Assembly (NCBI GenBank): GCA_035440445.1
Contig: DAORMJ010000016.1
Span: forward strand, 21,336-85,335
Length of the DNA: 64,000 bases
Reading direction: 5' to 3'
DNA from: Ga0077548 sp035440445
GTDB taxonomy: Bacteria; Pseudomonadota; Alphaproteobacteria; Rhizobiales; Xanthobacteraceae
Numbering within the stretch: the first letter of the stretch is position 1; each line of letters starts with the position of its first letter. The position numbers and the translations under genes were made by a program. Shown here piece by piece: positions 53,500 to 63,452 of this stretch. The notes under the pieces are model-generated. The model ran no database searches. It was not told the origin of the DNA and saw nothing but the letters and a program-made list of their open reading frames with translations.

Positions 53500-54474
53500 A
53501 TGGCGTTTGCGGTTCGGATCTATGAGCACGGCGGTCCTGAGGTCATGAAGTATGAGGAAGTCTCGTTGCCCGATCCGGGGCCGGGCGAGATCCGCATCAA
53601 ACAGACTGCGATCGGCCTGAACTTCATCGACACCTATTTCCGGACTGGCCTTTACAAGCCTGCGAATTATCCTTTCTCGCCCGGCAACGAAGGTGCTGGC
53701 GTCGTGCTTGCCCTCGGTAAGGGCGTCAGGGGCCTCAAGAAGGGCGACCGCGTCGCTTACGGCACGCTGCAGGGCGCTTACGCTACCGAGCGCAATGTCC
53801 CGGCGGACCGGGTCATCAAGCTCCCGAAAAAAGTCAGCGATAAAACCGCAGCCGCGATGATGTTGAAGGGCCTCACCGCGCAATACCTCCTGCGCTCGCT
53901 ATTTCGCGTGAAGAAAGGCCACACCGTGCTCGTCCACGCGGCGGCGGGGGGAGTCGGGCAGATCCTGACGCAGTGGGCCAACGCACTGGGTGCCACCGTC
54001 ATCGGCACGGTCGGCTCCAAGGACAAGGCGAAGATCGCGAAGAAGAACGGTTGCCACCACGTCATCCTGTATCGCGACGAGGACGTCGCGAAGCGCGTGG
54101 CCGAGATCACCAAGGGCAAGAAATGCGACGTGGTCTATGACGGTGTCGGCAAGTCGACCTTCATGAGCTCGCTCGACAGCCTGAAGCCCCGCGGCATGCT
54201 GGCCTCCTATGGCAACGCGTCCGGGCCGGTCGAAGGCGTGAACCTCGGCATCCTCGCGACGAAGGGGTCGCTGTTTCTGACCCGGCCGACCATGATCCAC
54301 TATTTCGCGACCCGCAAAGAACTGGAGGCGGGTGCCAAGGACCTCTTCAAGGTAATCGAGAAGGGCAAGGTCAAGCTGCAGATCAACCAGACCTATCCGC
54401 TGAAGGAAGTCGAGCGGGCCCATCGGGATATCGAGGCCCGCAATACGACCGGCCAGACCGTCCTGCTTCCCTGA
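53500..54474 (+). CDS. Zinc-free NAD(P)H quinone oxidoreductase (QOR/MDR family)
   Basis: 324 residues. Medium-chain reductase of the zeta-crystallin/QOR type: IGLNFIDTYFRTGLY, NEGAGVVLALGKGV, the NADPH motif VHAAAGGVGQILTQWANALGA, and no zinc-ligand cysteines. It reduces quinones by one-electron transfer, usually in detoxification. ATG 53500 has GGAGG five bases upstream; an ATG eight codons earlier is weaker. A hairpin (54485-54519) follows. Confidence 0.92.
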   Translation: MAFAVRIYEHGGPEVMKYEEVSLPDPGPGEIRIKQTAIGLNFIDTYFRTGLYKPANYPFSPGNEGAGVVLALGKGVRGLKKGDRVAYGTLQGAYATERNVPADRVIKLPKKVSDKTAAAMMLKGLTAQYLLRSLFRVKKGHTVLVHAAAGGVGQILTQWANALGATVIGTVGSKDKAKIAKKNGCHHVILYRDEDVAKRVAEITKGKKCDVVYDGVGKSTFMSSLDSLKPRGMLASYGNASGPVEGVNLGILATKGSLFLTRPTMIHYFATRKELEAGAKDLFKVIEKGKVKLQINQTYPLKEVERAHRDIEARNTTGQTVLLP

Positions 54475-54484
54475 TCGAACGACC

Positions 54485-54519
54485 GCCCGCGCATCGGACC
54501 TAAATACCGGAGCGCGGGC
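54485..54519 (+). terminator. Hairpin after quinone reductase gene, possible terminator
   Basis: GCCCGCGC (54485-54492) pairs with GCGCGGGC (54512-54519); the inner bases CGG/CCG extend the pairing. No T-tract follows. It lies 11 bases past the stop codon. Confidence 0.35.
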
Positions 54520-54566
54520 AGAGAATCAGCCTATCTTCGGCCGGGGACAGGGAAATCGGCCAATCC

Positions 54567-56330
54567 ATGGTTCAGTTCTTTCGAAGAAAGAGCGCCGTGA
54601 CGGAGCTTGCCGCCGGTATCGAGCCGGTGGTGGTTTCGGCCGCGCCTGAGCCCGCGACCGAAAGCCAGGCCAGCTCCTTGCGTCATGCTCGGGAGTCGCT
54701 CGATCTGCTCGAGGCGGATCTTGCCGTTCTTATCGACAAGGTCGGGGGCGCCGCGCACACCGTTCATGACGGGATAGCGAATGCGTCTCATTCCCTGGAG
54801 TCGATCCGGAACTCGACCGCAAACCTCTCCGAGCAGGTCGGGATAGCCGAAGCGAATGTCCATGCCTTCGCGACGGCAACCGAACAGCTCGCCCAGTCTT
54901 CGACGCTGATCAGCTCGCAAATTCACAAGGCCAACGATCTGGCGATCGAAGCCGGAGAGGTCACAAGCACCACGGGCAGGCAGGTGGAGCGCCTGCAGTC
55001 GTCCTCGGCGGAGATCGGAAAGGTCGTGACGTTCATTTCGAACGTCGCGAAGCAAACCCATCTTCTTGCACTCAATGCCTCGATCGAGGCCGCGCGCGCG
55101 GGTGACGCGGGCCGCGGCTTCGCAGTCGTCGCCAATGAGGTCAAGGCGCTATCGGCCGAAACGCAACAAGCCATCACCGAGATCACGTCGAAGATCGACG
55201 CGCTGCGCAAGGATGCGAGCGAATCCATGACCATGCTCGCGCGGATCGCAAGCGTGATCGCGGAAATCCGTCCGCTGTTCGCGAGTGTTTCGTCTTCCGT
55301 AGAGGAGCAGGTCGCAACGACAGCGGAGCTCTCGATCAACGCATCCGAGAATTCCAATTTCATCGGCACCGTGGCGCAGAGCGTTTCGCGCATTCGGGAT
55401 GCGACGAGCCATGCGCGTCAGGAGAGCGCGCATATCGATACATCGGCCAATCTCGCGGCCGACCTTGCGGCGACGCTGCGCAAGCGTCTCAGCATCTTCC
55501 TGCGCGCGACCGAAATTGGCGACCGCAGGCAAAGCGATCGTCTGCCGTGCGAATGGGCCGTGACCGTAAAGGGTGCCGGCGTTACCGCGAAAACCCTCAC
55601 CGTGGATGCGAGCGAAGGCGGGGTACTCCTGAAGTCAGCCGACGAGCTGGTGCTCCGCGTCGGCGAAAGCATTTATCTCGACATCTCCGGCGTGGGTAGC
55701 GTGCCGGCGCAGGTGGTCAATCAAACCGATCTCGGTATTCATTGTGCGTTCTTCAACATCACGCCCGACTCTGCCGCCATGCTGAAGGAAAGGCTCGACC
55801 GCGTGCGAGCGGAAAATCGGGATATCATCGAGCTCGCGGTCGGGACGGCGCAAAAGATAGGCGCTGCGATCGAAGACCTGATCCGCTCGGGACAGGTGAG
55901 TGCCGAAATGATGTTCGACAATTACTACGAGCCGATCCCGGGCACGAACCCGGTGCAGTACCATAAGCCCTATGTCGAGAAGCTCGAGCCCGTGCTCTGG
56001 CCGATCCAGGAGCCGCTCCTTGAAGCCGATTCAAGAATGGTTTTCTGCGGGGCGGTCGATCGCAACGCTTACCTTCCGGTGCACAACAAGAAATACTCCC
56101 ATCCGCAGAGACCGGACGATGTCGAATGGAATACGGCGAACAGCCGCAACAAGCGCATCTTCGACGACCGCGCGGGCCTGTCGGCCGCGCGAAACACACG
56201 GCCTTATCTGATCCAGTACTATCCGCGCGACATGGGTGGCGGAAACATCTTCATGATGTGGGAGATCGATGCGCCGATCCGGGTTCTCGGCCGCCATTGG
56301 GGCGGCTTCCGCGCGGGGTACATGATCTGA
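54567..56330 (+). CDS. Soluble chemoreceptor with PilZ and unassigned C-terminal domain
   Basis: 587 residues without a membrane segment. Order: short leader (1-35), helical chemoreceptor signalling domain (35-310) with the conserved hairpin EIGKVVTFISNVAKQTHLLALNASIEAARAG-type tip (about 149-180), then a PilZ domain (about 315-410) and a C-terminal alpha/beta domain of about 170 residues. The PilZ motifs are complete: RQSDR (R-x-x-x-R) and DASEGG (D-x-S-x-x-G), so c-di-GMP binding is expected. The C-terminal domain has HNKKYSHPQ and RPYLIQYYPRDMGGG blocks and looks like a cytosolic sensor. No che genes are nearby. It should couple c-di-GMP and an unknown ligand to CheA. Confidence 0.87.
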   Translation: MVQFFRRKSAVTELAAGIEPVVVSAAPEPATESQASSLRHARESLDLLEADLAVLIDKVGGAAHTVHDGIANASHSLESIRNSTANLSEQVGIAEANVHAFATATEQLAQSSTLISSQIHKANDLAIEAGEVTSTTGRQVERLQSSSAEIGKVVTFISNVAKQTHLLALNASIEAARAGDAGRGFAVVANEVKALSAETQQAITEITSKIDALRKDASESMTMLARIASVIAEIRPLFASVSSSVEEQVATTAELSINASENSNFIGTVAQSVSRIRDATSHARQESAHIDTSANLAADLAATLRKRLSIFLRATEIGDRRQSDRLPCEWAVTVKGAGVTAKTLTVDASEGGVLLKSADELVLRVGESIYLDISGVGSVPAQVVNQTDLGIHCAFFNITPDSAAMLKERLDRVRAENRDIIELAVGTAQKIGAAIEDLIRSGQVSAEMMFDNYYEPIPGTNPVQYHKPYVEKLEPVLWPIQEPLLEADSRMVFCGAVDRNAYLPVHNKKYSHPQRPDDVEWNTANSRNKRIFDDRAGLSAARNTRPYLIQYYPRDMGGGNIFMMWEIDAPIRVLGRHWGGFRAGYMI

Positions 56331-56373
56331 TCGCGGCAGCGAACCGGACAGTTGCCGGGAGCGGATCGGTGGA

Positions 56374-57699
<1,326 letters not shown>

Positions 57700-57804
57700 A
57701 TTTCAAGGGTTTCGGCGCCGCTCGCCACTTCGGCCGGGCGCGGGTTTCACATGAGGGCGCTTTGTGGCCTATTCGGGCCGGGAAATGCAAATTCCGGGTG
57801 AAGT

Positions 57805-59427
57805 TTGAACGGGAAAGAGGCTGACTACGACGCCGTCATCGTCGGCGGAGGCCACAATGGCCTCGTCTGCGCGGCTTATCTCGCCAAGGCGGGGCTCAAG
57901 GTCGTGGTGCTGGAGCGCCGCGCCGTCGCCGGCGGCGCCGCGGTAACGGAAGAATTCCACCCCGGCTTCCGGAACTCCGTCGCGGCCTACACGGTATCCT
58001 TGCTCAATCCCAAGGTCATCCGCGACCTCGAACTCGCCGCATACGGCCTGAAAGTCGTTGAGCGAAAGGTCTCGAACTTCCTGCCGTTGCCGGACGGGCG
58101 CTACCTGAAAACCGGCGCAGGCCGGACCGAGGAAGAGGTCGCGAAGTTCTCCGTGAAGGACGCGGCGAAGCTTGACGCCTATTCCGCTGAACTCGATCTC
58201 GTGGCGGATGTGCTGCGGGAATTGGTTCTGGAGACCCCGCCGAACATCGCCGCGGGAAGTCCACTCTCCGCAATTCCCGAACTGATCCGCACCGGCGCGC
58301 TCGCGAACCGCCTTCGCAAACTGGGGCTGAGCGGACAGCGATCACTGCTCGATCTCTTCACGAACTCCGCCGGTGACTATCTCGATGGCTGGTTCGAAAG
58401 CGATCCCATCAAGGCCGTCTATGGCTTCGACGGCATCGTCGGCAACTACGCGAGCCCATACACGCCAGGCTCCGCCTATGTGCTCCTGCATCACTGCTTC
58501 GGCGAAGTGAACGGCAAGAAGGGCGTCTGGGGCCACGCCATCGGCGGGATGGGAGCGATCACGCAAGCGATGGCGAAATCCGCCGCTGCAAGCGGCGCGG
58601 AAATTCTGCTGTCCTCGCCGGTAAAAGAAATTCTCGTGGAGAAAAGCAGGGCCGTCGGTGCGGTGACGGAAGGCGGCAAGGTCTTCCGCGGCCGGGCAGT
58701 AGTCTCCAATCTCAATCCGAAACTGCTCTATCTGAAACTGATGGAGCCGAATGTGCTCCCGGCCGATTTTCGCCGCCACATGGAAAACTGGCGCGTCGGC
58801 TCCGGCACGTTTCGCATGAACGTGGCGCTATCCGAGCTTCCGGACTTTCCGGCCCTGCCGGGAAAAGAGCTGGCCGAGCACCACACCGCGGGCATTATTC
58901 TGGCGCCGAGCCTGCGCTACATGGAGCAGGCCTATTTCGATGCGCGCACGAACGGATGGTCGAAACAGCCCATCGTCGAACTCGTCATATCCTCAACGCT
59001 CGACGAAACCCTCGCGCCGAAAGGACAGCATGTGGCGAGTCTTTTTTGCCAGCACGTTGCGCCGCAGCTTCCGGACGGAAGGTCCTGGGACGATCATAAA
59101 GAAGTAGTCGCGGAGCTGATGATCGACACGGTCAATCAATATGCGCCGAACTTCAAAAGCTCCGTGCTCGGGCGGCAGATCATGTCTCCGCTCGACTTGG
59201 AACGTACGTTCGGCCTTGTCGGCGGCGACATCTTTCACGGCGCACTCGATCTTGGGCAAATGTTTTCCGCGCGGCCCGCACTCGGGAATGCTAATTATCG
59301 CGGCCCGCTGCCGGGGCTTTATATGTGCGGTTCGGGAACGCATCCCGGCGGTGGCGTAACCGGCGCACCCGGACACAATGCAGCACGCGAGATCATCAAA
59401 GACCTGGGCAGGAAAATCCGGAATTAA
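57805..59427 (+). CDS. Phytoene-desaturase-like FAD oxidoreductase (PYROXD2/CrtI superfamily)
   Basis: 540 residues from TTG 57805. The FAD site is VIVGGGHNGLVCAAYLAKAG followed by VVVLERRAVAGGAAVTEEFHPGF, and the C-terminal motif (LPGLYMCGSGTHPGGGVTGAPGHNAA) is the hallmark of the amine-oxidase/phytoene-desaturase superfamily. Related enzymes desaturate or isomerise carotenoids, but many bacterial members of this branch are uncharacterised, and no other crt gene is present. No signal peptide. A hydrolase gene begins at the next base, so the two form an operon. Confidence 0.85.
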   Translation: MNGKEADYDAVIVGGGHNGLVCAAYLAKAGLKVVVLERRAVAGGAAVTEEFHPGFRNSVAAYTVSLLNPKVIRDLELAAYGLKVVERKVSNFLPLPDGRYLKTGAGRTEEEVAKFSVKDAAKLDAYSAELDLVADVLRELVLETPPNIAAGSPLSAIPELIRTGALANRLRKLGLSGQRSLLDLFTNSAGDYLDGWFESDPIKAVYGFDGIVGNYASPYTPGSAYVLLHHCFGEVNGKKGVWGHAIGGMGAITQAMAKSAAASGAEILLSSPVKEILVEKSRAVGAVTEGGKVFRGRAVVSNLNPKLLYLKLMEPNVLPADFRRHMENWRVGSGTFRMNVALSELPDFPALPGKELAEHHTAGIILAPSLRYMEQAYFDARTNGWSKQPIVELVISSTLDETLAPKGQHVASLFCQHVAPQLPDGRSWDDHKEVVAELMIDTVNQYAPNFKSSVLGRQIMSPLDLERTFGLVGGDIFHGALDLGQMFSARPALGNANYRGPLPGLYMCGSGTHPGGGVTGAPGHNAAREIIKDLGRKIRN

Positions 59428-60250
59428 ATGGCAGGCGCAAGCATGAGCGACTTTATCGAGATCGGCGGCATCAAGCTGGAGTGTGCGTGGTTCGGCGACG
59501 CGCCGGAGAGCGCGCCGACGCTGGTGCTGCTGCATGAAGGATTAGGCTCGGTCTCCATCTGGCGCGATTTTCCGGAAGCCCTTGCGCATGCCACCGGCAC
59601 GCGCGTCTTCGCCTATTCACGCGCAGGCTACGGGAAGTCCGATCTCGTCTCGCTTCCGCGTCCACTCGACTTCATGCAGCGCGAAGCGAAGGAAGTGCTG
59701 CCAGCGCTGCTCGACAAGATCGGATTCCGGCGGGGGATTCTTGTCGGCCACAGCGACGGTGGCACGATCGCGGCGGCCTATGCCGGAAGCGTGCAGGACC
59801 ACCGGGTGCGCGGGCTCGTCCTGATAGAGCCGCACTTCTTCGTGGAGGAGCTCAATCTGAACATGATCCGCAAGGTCACCGCAGAATACGAAACGAGTGG
59901 CCTGCGAGAAAAGCTCGCGCGTCAGCACCGCGATCCCGACAATACGTTTCGCGGCTGGAGCGGAGCGTGGCTGGATCCGGGCTTTCGGCGCGTGATGGAT
60001 TTACATGCCGAGCTCACGCATATTCGCGTGCCGGTCTTGATCGTCAAAGGCGAACACGATCCTTACGCCAGCATGGAGCAAGTTCATTTTGCGGAACGCG
60101 AGTGCTATTGCCCCGTCGACCACGTCGTCATCGAGGGCGCCGCGCACGCGCCACATCGCGAAGAACCGGANNNNNNNNNNGCTCCACGCCACCGCCGCCT
60201 TCATCAACCGCCTCCTGCGCGACCACGGGGAAGGGGCCGCGGCGGCCTGA
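59428..60250 (+). CDS. Alpha/beta hydrolase, with assembly gap
   Basis: About 273 residues. Alpha/beta-hydrolase fold: VLLHEGLGSVSIWRDF (oxyanion loop), nucleophile elbow VGHSDGGTIAAAY with Ser, then PVLIVKGEHDPY (acid Asp) and IEGAAHAPHREEP (catalytic His). Ten N (60171-60180) break the end; the downstream frame L-H-A-T-A-A-F-I-N-R-L-L is one base off, so the true gap is not 10 bases. With the frame restored the protein ends at TGA 60248-60250. An ATG at 59443 (MSDFIEIGG) is an alternative start. It follows the flavoprotein gene without a gap; substrate unknown. Confidence 0.87.
60171..60180. other. Assembly gap (10 N)
   Basis: Sequence unknown. Lies inside the alpha/beta hydrolase gene and shifts its frame. 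Confidence 0.99.
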
Positions 60251-60344
60251 TGGAACATTTTCAACACTCGGTGGTTGCCAAAGATAGGTTCCTAGCGTCC
60301 GCCACGGAAACTCAAGCTGGAAAACTGTCCAAGGAAAACATCTC

Positions 60345-60779
60345 ATGAAGACTTATGCGAGAGCTATCTATGTTGCGCTGGCGCTGGTTTGCGCCTCTCT
60401 GGTTTCGATGCCGGCCCAGGCCGCCAGCGGGACTGTCCGCCTCAATGTCGTGAAGGGCGGCTGGTTCGTCGGTGGCAGCGGCGGCAACGGCACCCTGTTT
60501 TTTCAAGGCCGCCGCTACGCGCTTTCGGTCGGCGGACTTGATGCCGGATTTGTATTCGGCGTTTCGCAAGCGCAGCTGACTGGCCGGGTCAGCAACATTC
60601 GCCGTGCATCCGACATCGCGGGCGTTTACGTCGCCGCGGGCGCAGGTGCTGTCGTAGGTGCGGGCGTCCGCGCAATTGTGCTGCGCAACGAGAAGGGCGC
60701 AGTTCTCGAACTGAGCGGCCGGCAGGTAGGCCTGATGGTGAACGCCGATCTCAGCGGGCTGGCCATTTCGCTCCGCTGA
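60345..60779 (+). CDS. Small secreted glycine-rich hypothetical protein
   Basis: 144 residues with a clear signal peptide (MKTYARAIYVALALVCASLVSMPAQA-A, cleavage after AQA). The mature part is beta- and glycine-rich (GGWFVGGSGGNGTLFFQGRRYALSVGG, AGVYVAAGAGAVVGAGV) and contains no cysteine. No domain is recognised. AAGGAAAAC precedes the ATG. It is monocistronic with a strong terminator. Probably a periplasmic or outer-membrane protein. Confidence 0.82.
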   Translation: MKTYARAIYVALALVCASLVSMPAQAASGTVRLNVVKGGWFVGGSGGNGTLFFQGRRYALSVGGLDAGFVFGVSQAQLTGRVSNIRRASDIAGVYVAAGAGAVVGAGVRAIVLRNEKGAVLELSGRQVGLMVNADLSGLAISLR

Positions 60780-60808
60780 TCCTGCTTCGTCCGTCACATA
60801 ATGCGAGC

Positions 60809-60834
60809 GGCCGGTGTCTTCACCGGCCGTTTTC
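60809..60834 (+). terminator. Rho-independent terminator
   Basis: CGGCCGGTG (60809-60817), loop TCTT, CACCGGCCG (60822-60830), then TTTTC. Good stem and short T-run, 30 bases past the small secreted protein's stop. Confidence 0.85.
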
Positions 60835-60851
60835 GTTGCAGGGGTGGGAAA

Positions 60852-60941
<90 letters not shown>

Positions 60942-60958
60942 GGTCCTTACGGAGCAGG

Positions 60959-60986
60959 CACTTAGCAGACTCCGGCAAAAGCACAA
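60959..60986 (-). promoter_or_regulatory. Possible promoter of tRNA-Ser
   Basis: On the minus strand TTGTGC (60986-60981) and TAAGTG (60964-60959) are 16 bases apart, ending about 18 bases before the tRNA. Boxes are imperfect. Confidence 0.3.
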
Positions 60987-61149
60987 CACGCGCCGATTTC
61001 GGCCCGATCTGCGATGATTTTACGCTGGGCGGCGATTTGACATTGAGGGCCGCCTGCCTAAACTTTAGCCACTCGCGGGCTTGATTCAATCGGCACCGCG
61101 AGCGGGCCGGTCGGCCACTCAGCAAAAATCTTAGCTTGGGAGGAATGCG

Positions 61150-62472
61150 ATGTTCACTCGTCGCGGATTCATTGGCGCGTCGGCCGGCGCCGCAGCAATT
61201 GCCACTACGCCCGCGCTCGCCGCGCCGGGTGTCGTCACCGCAACCACGCAGATCATGCCGAAGGGTAAAGCGCCGCGCGTCGTTATCGCGGGCGGCGGGT
61301 GGGGCGGCCTGACGGCCGCGCGTCATCTGCGCACGCTTTCGCCGGATATCGAAGTCGTGGTGCTCGAGCGCAACCCTGTTTTCTGGTCTTGTCCGATCAG
61401 CAACAAATGGCTGATCGACGTCGTCAATACCGATTACCTCCTGCACGACATGATGGGGCCGGCCAACAAATACGGCTACCGGCTGGTGCAGACCGAAATC
61501 ACCAACATCGAGCGCGACAAGAAGCTTGTTCGCACCGCGCACGGCTCCATCGAGTATGATTATCTCATCCTCGCCGGCGGCATCCGCAATGCCTACGACG
61601 CCTGGTACGGCAACGACCAGCGCGCGATCGACCACACGCGGCAGGCATTTCCCTCCGCTTACATTCCGAACGCGGAGCACGTCGCGCTGAAGAAGAAGCT
61701 GCACAACTTCAAGGGCGGCACCCTCGTCATGACTCTGCCGCCGCCGCCGCACCGCTGCCCGCCGTCGCCTTACGAGCGCGCCTGCGTCATGGCGTGGCAT
61801 TTCAAGAAAAATAAAATTCCCGCGAAGATCGTGATCCTCGATCCGAAGCCGCGCATCATGCCGATCGGCGGCGGCTTCAAGGCGGCGTTCGATGAACTCT
61901 ATCCGGATATCGTGCAGTACGTCCCGAACGCGAAGGTGAACGAGGTCGATCCCTTCAACAAGCAGATCAAAACCAGCGCCGGCGATTTCAAGTTCGACGA
62001 CGCGATCCTGATGCCGCCGCACCAGGCCGCCGACATGGTCTGGCATGCCGACCTGATCGGAAAGACGCCGGATGGCAAGCCGACCGGCTGGGCCGATATT
62101 CATCCGACCATGATCCACGCGAAAAGCGATGATCGCGTCTATGTCATCGGCGACGCGATGGGCGCGGTGTCGAAGCAGTTCGGGCATTACCCGAAGGCGG
62201 GTCACGTCGCGAACTACTTCGGCAAGATCGTCGCGACCTATATCTCGCAGCGGATCGCGGGCAAGGAAGTGAAGGTCATGCTGCCGGACAACCTTTGCTA
62301 CATGCTGGTCAACGGCGATCCGCGAGAAGCGATTGCGGTGCAGTTCGACTACGAGATTCTGTCGGACGGCACGATCAAGCAGACGCAGATCGATACCGAC
62401 ATCCGCACGCCCGCGCTGCTCGAGGAAGATTTCCGCTGGGCCAAGCGCATGTACGACGACTTCCTGGTCTGA
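61150..62472 (+). CDS. Flavocytochrome c sulfide dehydrogenase-type flavoprotein (FccB/SoxF)
   Basis: 440 residues. A Tat-type signal (MFTRRGFIGASAGAAA) sends it folded to the periplasm. FAD site VVIAGGGWGGLTAARHL; candidate redox cysteines are Cys203 (in HRCPPSPYERAC) and Cys383 (NLCYMLVN), with Cys81 in SCPISNKW as well. The end is WAKRMYDDFLV. It oxidises sulfide to sulfur and passes electrons to a c-type cytochrome partner, whose gene is not adjacent. soxY and soxZ follow directly on the same strand. Confidence 0.92.
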   Translation: MFTRRGFIGASAGAAAIATTPALAAPGVVTATTQIMPKGKAPRVVIAGGGWGGLTAARHLRTLSPDIEVVVLERNPVFWSCPISNKWLIDVVNTDYLLHDMMGPANKYGYRLVQTEITNIERDKKLVRTAHGSIEYDYLILAGGIRNAYDAWYGNDQRAIDHTRQAFPSAYIPNAEHVALKKKLHNFKGGTLVMTLPPPPHRCPPSPYERACVMAWHFKKNKIPAKIVILDPKPRIMPIGGGFKAAFDELYPDIVQYVPNAKVNEVDPFNKQIKTSAGDFKFDDAILMPPHQAADMVWHADLIGKTPDGKPTGWADIHPTMIHAKSDDRVYVIGDAMGAVSKQFGHYPKAGHVANYFGKIVATYISQRIAGKEVKVMLPDNLCYMLVNGDPREAIAVQFDYEILSDGTIKQTQIDTDIRTPALLEEDFRWAKRMYDDFLV

Positions 62473-62513
62473 GCCGGGGAAGTCTTGCAACGAGAACAGG
62501 CGAGGAGCTTTTC

Positions 62514-62957
62514 GTGTTGAAATTCACCCGGCGCCAGGCGTTGACGGCCGGCGGCGTTGCCCTGATCGGCATCGCCGCTGCACCCGTCGCTGCCAAAGGT
62601 GCTGCCCAGCAGATCATCAATGACTATCTGGCGGGCGTGAAACCGCAGACCAAGGCGATCGATCTCGATGTGCCTGCGAATGCGGACAATCCCAATGCAG
62701 TCCATGTCACGGTGAAGGTCGATAGCCCGATGACGCCGGAGAGCTACTGCAAGGAAATCGTGCTCGTCGCCGAGGGCAATCCGCGGCCGCTGGCGTCGCG
62801 CTTCAGCTTCGGTCCGGGGGCTGCGGTGCCGCATGTCTCCACGCGGATCAGGCTCGCGGAGTCGCAGCGCATCACCGCGCTCGCGAAGATGAGCGATGGC
62901 ACCATACTGACTGCATCGAAAGATGTGATCGTGGCCGTAAGCGGCTGCGGGGGCTGA
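62514..62957 (+). CDS. soxY: Sulfur-carrier protein SoxY
   Basis: 147 residues with a Tat signal (TRRQALTAGGVALIGIAAAPVAA). The C-terminus ends VSGCGG: the cysteine in the terminal swinging arm carries the sulfur substrate in known SoxY, where the usual ending is GGCGG; here the first G is Ser. GTG 62514 has GAGGAG upstream. It forms a complex with SoxZ encoded just downstream (10 bases). It binds and presents thiosulfate-derived sulfur in the periplasm. Confidence 0.92.
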   Translation: MLKFTRRQALTAGGVALIGIAAAPVAAKGAAQQIINDYLAGVKPQTKAIDLDVPANADNPNAVHVTVKVDSPMTPESYCKEIVLVAEGNPRPLASRFSFGPGAAVPHVSTRIRLAESQRITALAKMSDGTILTASKDVIVAVSGCGG

Positions 62958-62967
62958 GGAGGGGACC

Positions 62968-63294
62968 ATGGCAGCAGCGCCTCGCATTGGTATCAACAAC
63001 CGCACGCCGAAAGCCGGAGAGATCGTCACCGTCCGTGCAATGGTCGTGCATCCGATGGAAACCGGATTGCGCAAACGCGCGACCGGCGAATTGATCCCGC
63101 GTAAGATCATTAACAAGTTCACCTGCACGTTGAACGGCAAGCCGCTGGTCACATGGAATCTCGAAACCAGCGTTTCGGTGAATCCTTATGTCGATTTCCG
63201 CTTTCGTGCGACGGAGAGCGGTGAGTTGAAGCTGACCTGGGTCGATGATGATAACGTCACGATCGAGGCGATAGAAAAGATCACGGTAGGCTGA
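62968..63294 (+). CDS. soxZ: Sulfur-oxidation protein SoxZ
   Basis: 108 residues, usual length, without a signal peptide as expected because SoxZ is carried out with SoxY. Conserved HPMETGLRKRATGELIP and FTCTLNGKPL blocks are clear. Forms a heterodimer with SoxY. It completes an fccB-soxY-soxZ set; soxA, soxX, soxB and soxCD are not within the window. Confidence 0.94.
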   Translation: MAAAPRIGINNRTPKAGEIVTVRAMVVHPMETGLRKRATGELIPRKIINKFTCTLNGKPLVTWNLETSVSVNPYVDFRFRATESGELKLTWVDDDNVTIEAIEKITVG

Positions 63295-63452
63295 TCTGAT
63301 ATTGCGCGGCGCTCGCGCGAACATGCTGCGGACGCAAGAAAAGCGTTAACCATGTTTCCTGATGCGCCGCAGTTCTGCCCGTTTCGCTAGCTTTTTTGCT
63401 CCATAAGAGCGTGGGGCGGCGTGCCCGGTTTCAAGTTGTGTATCGGCCGGCA

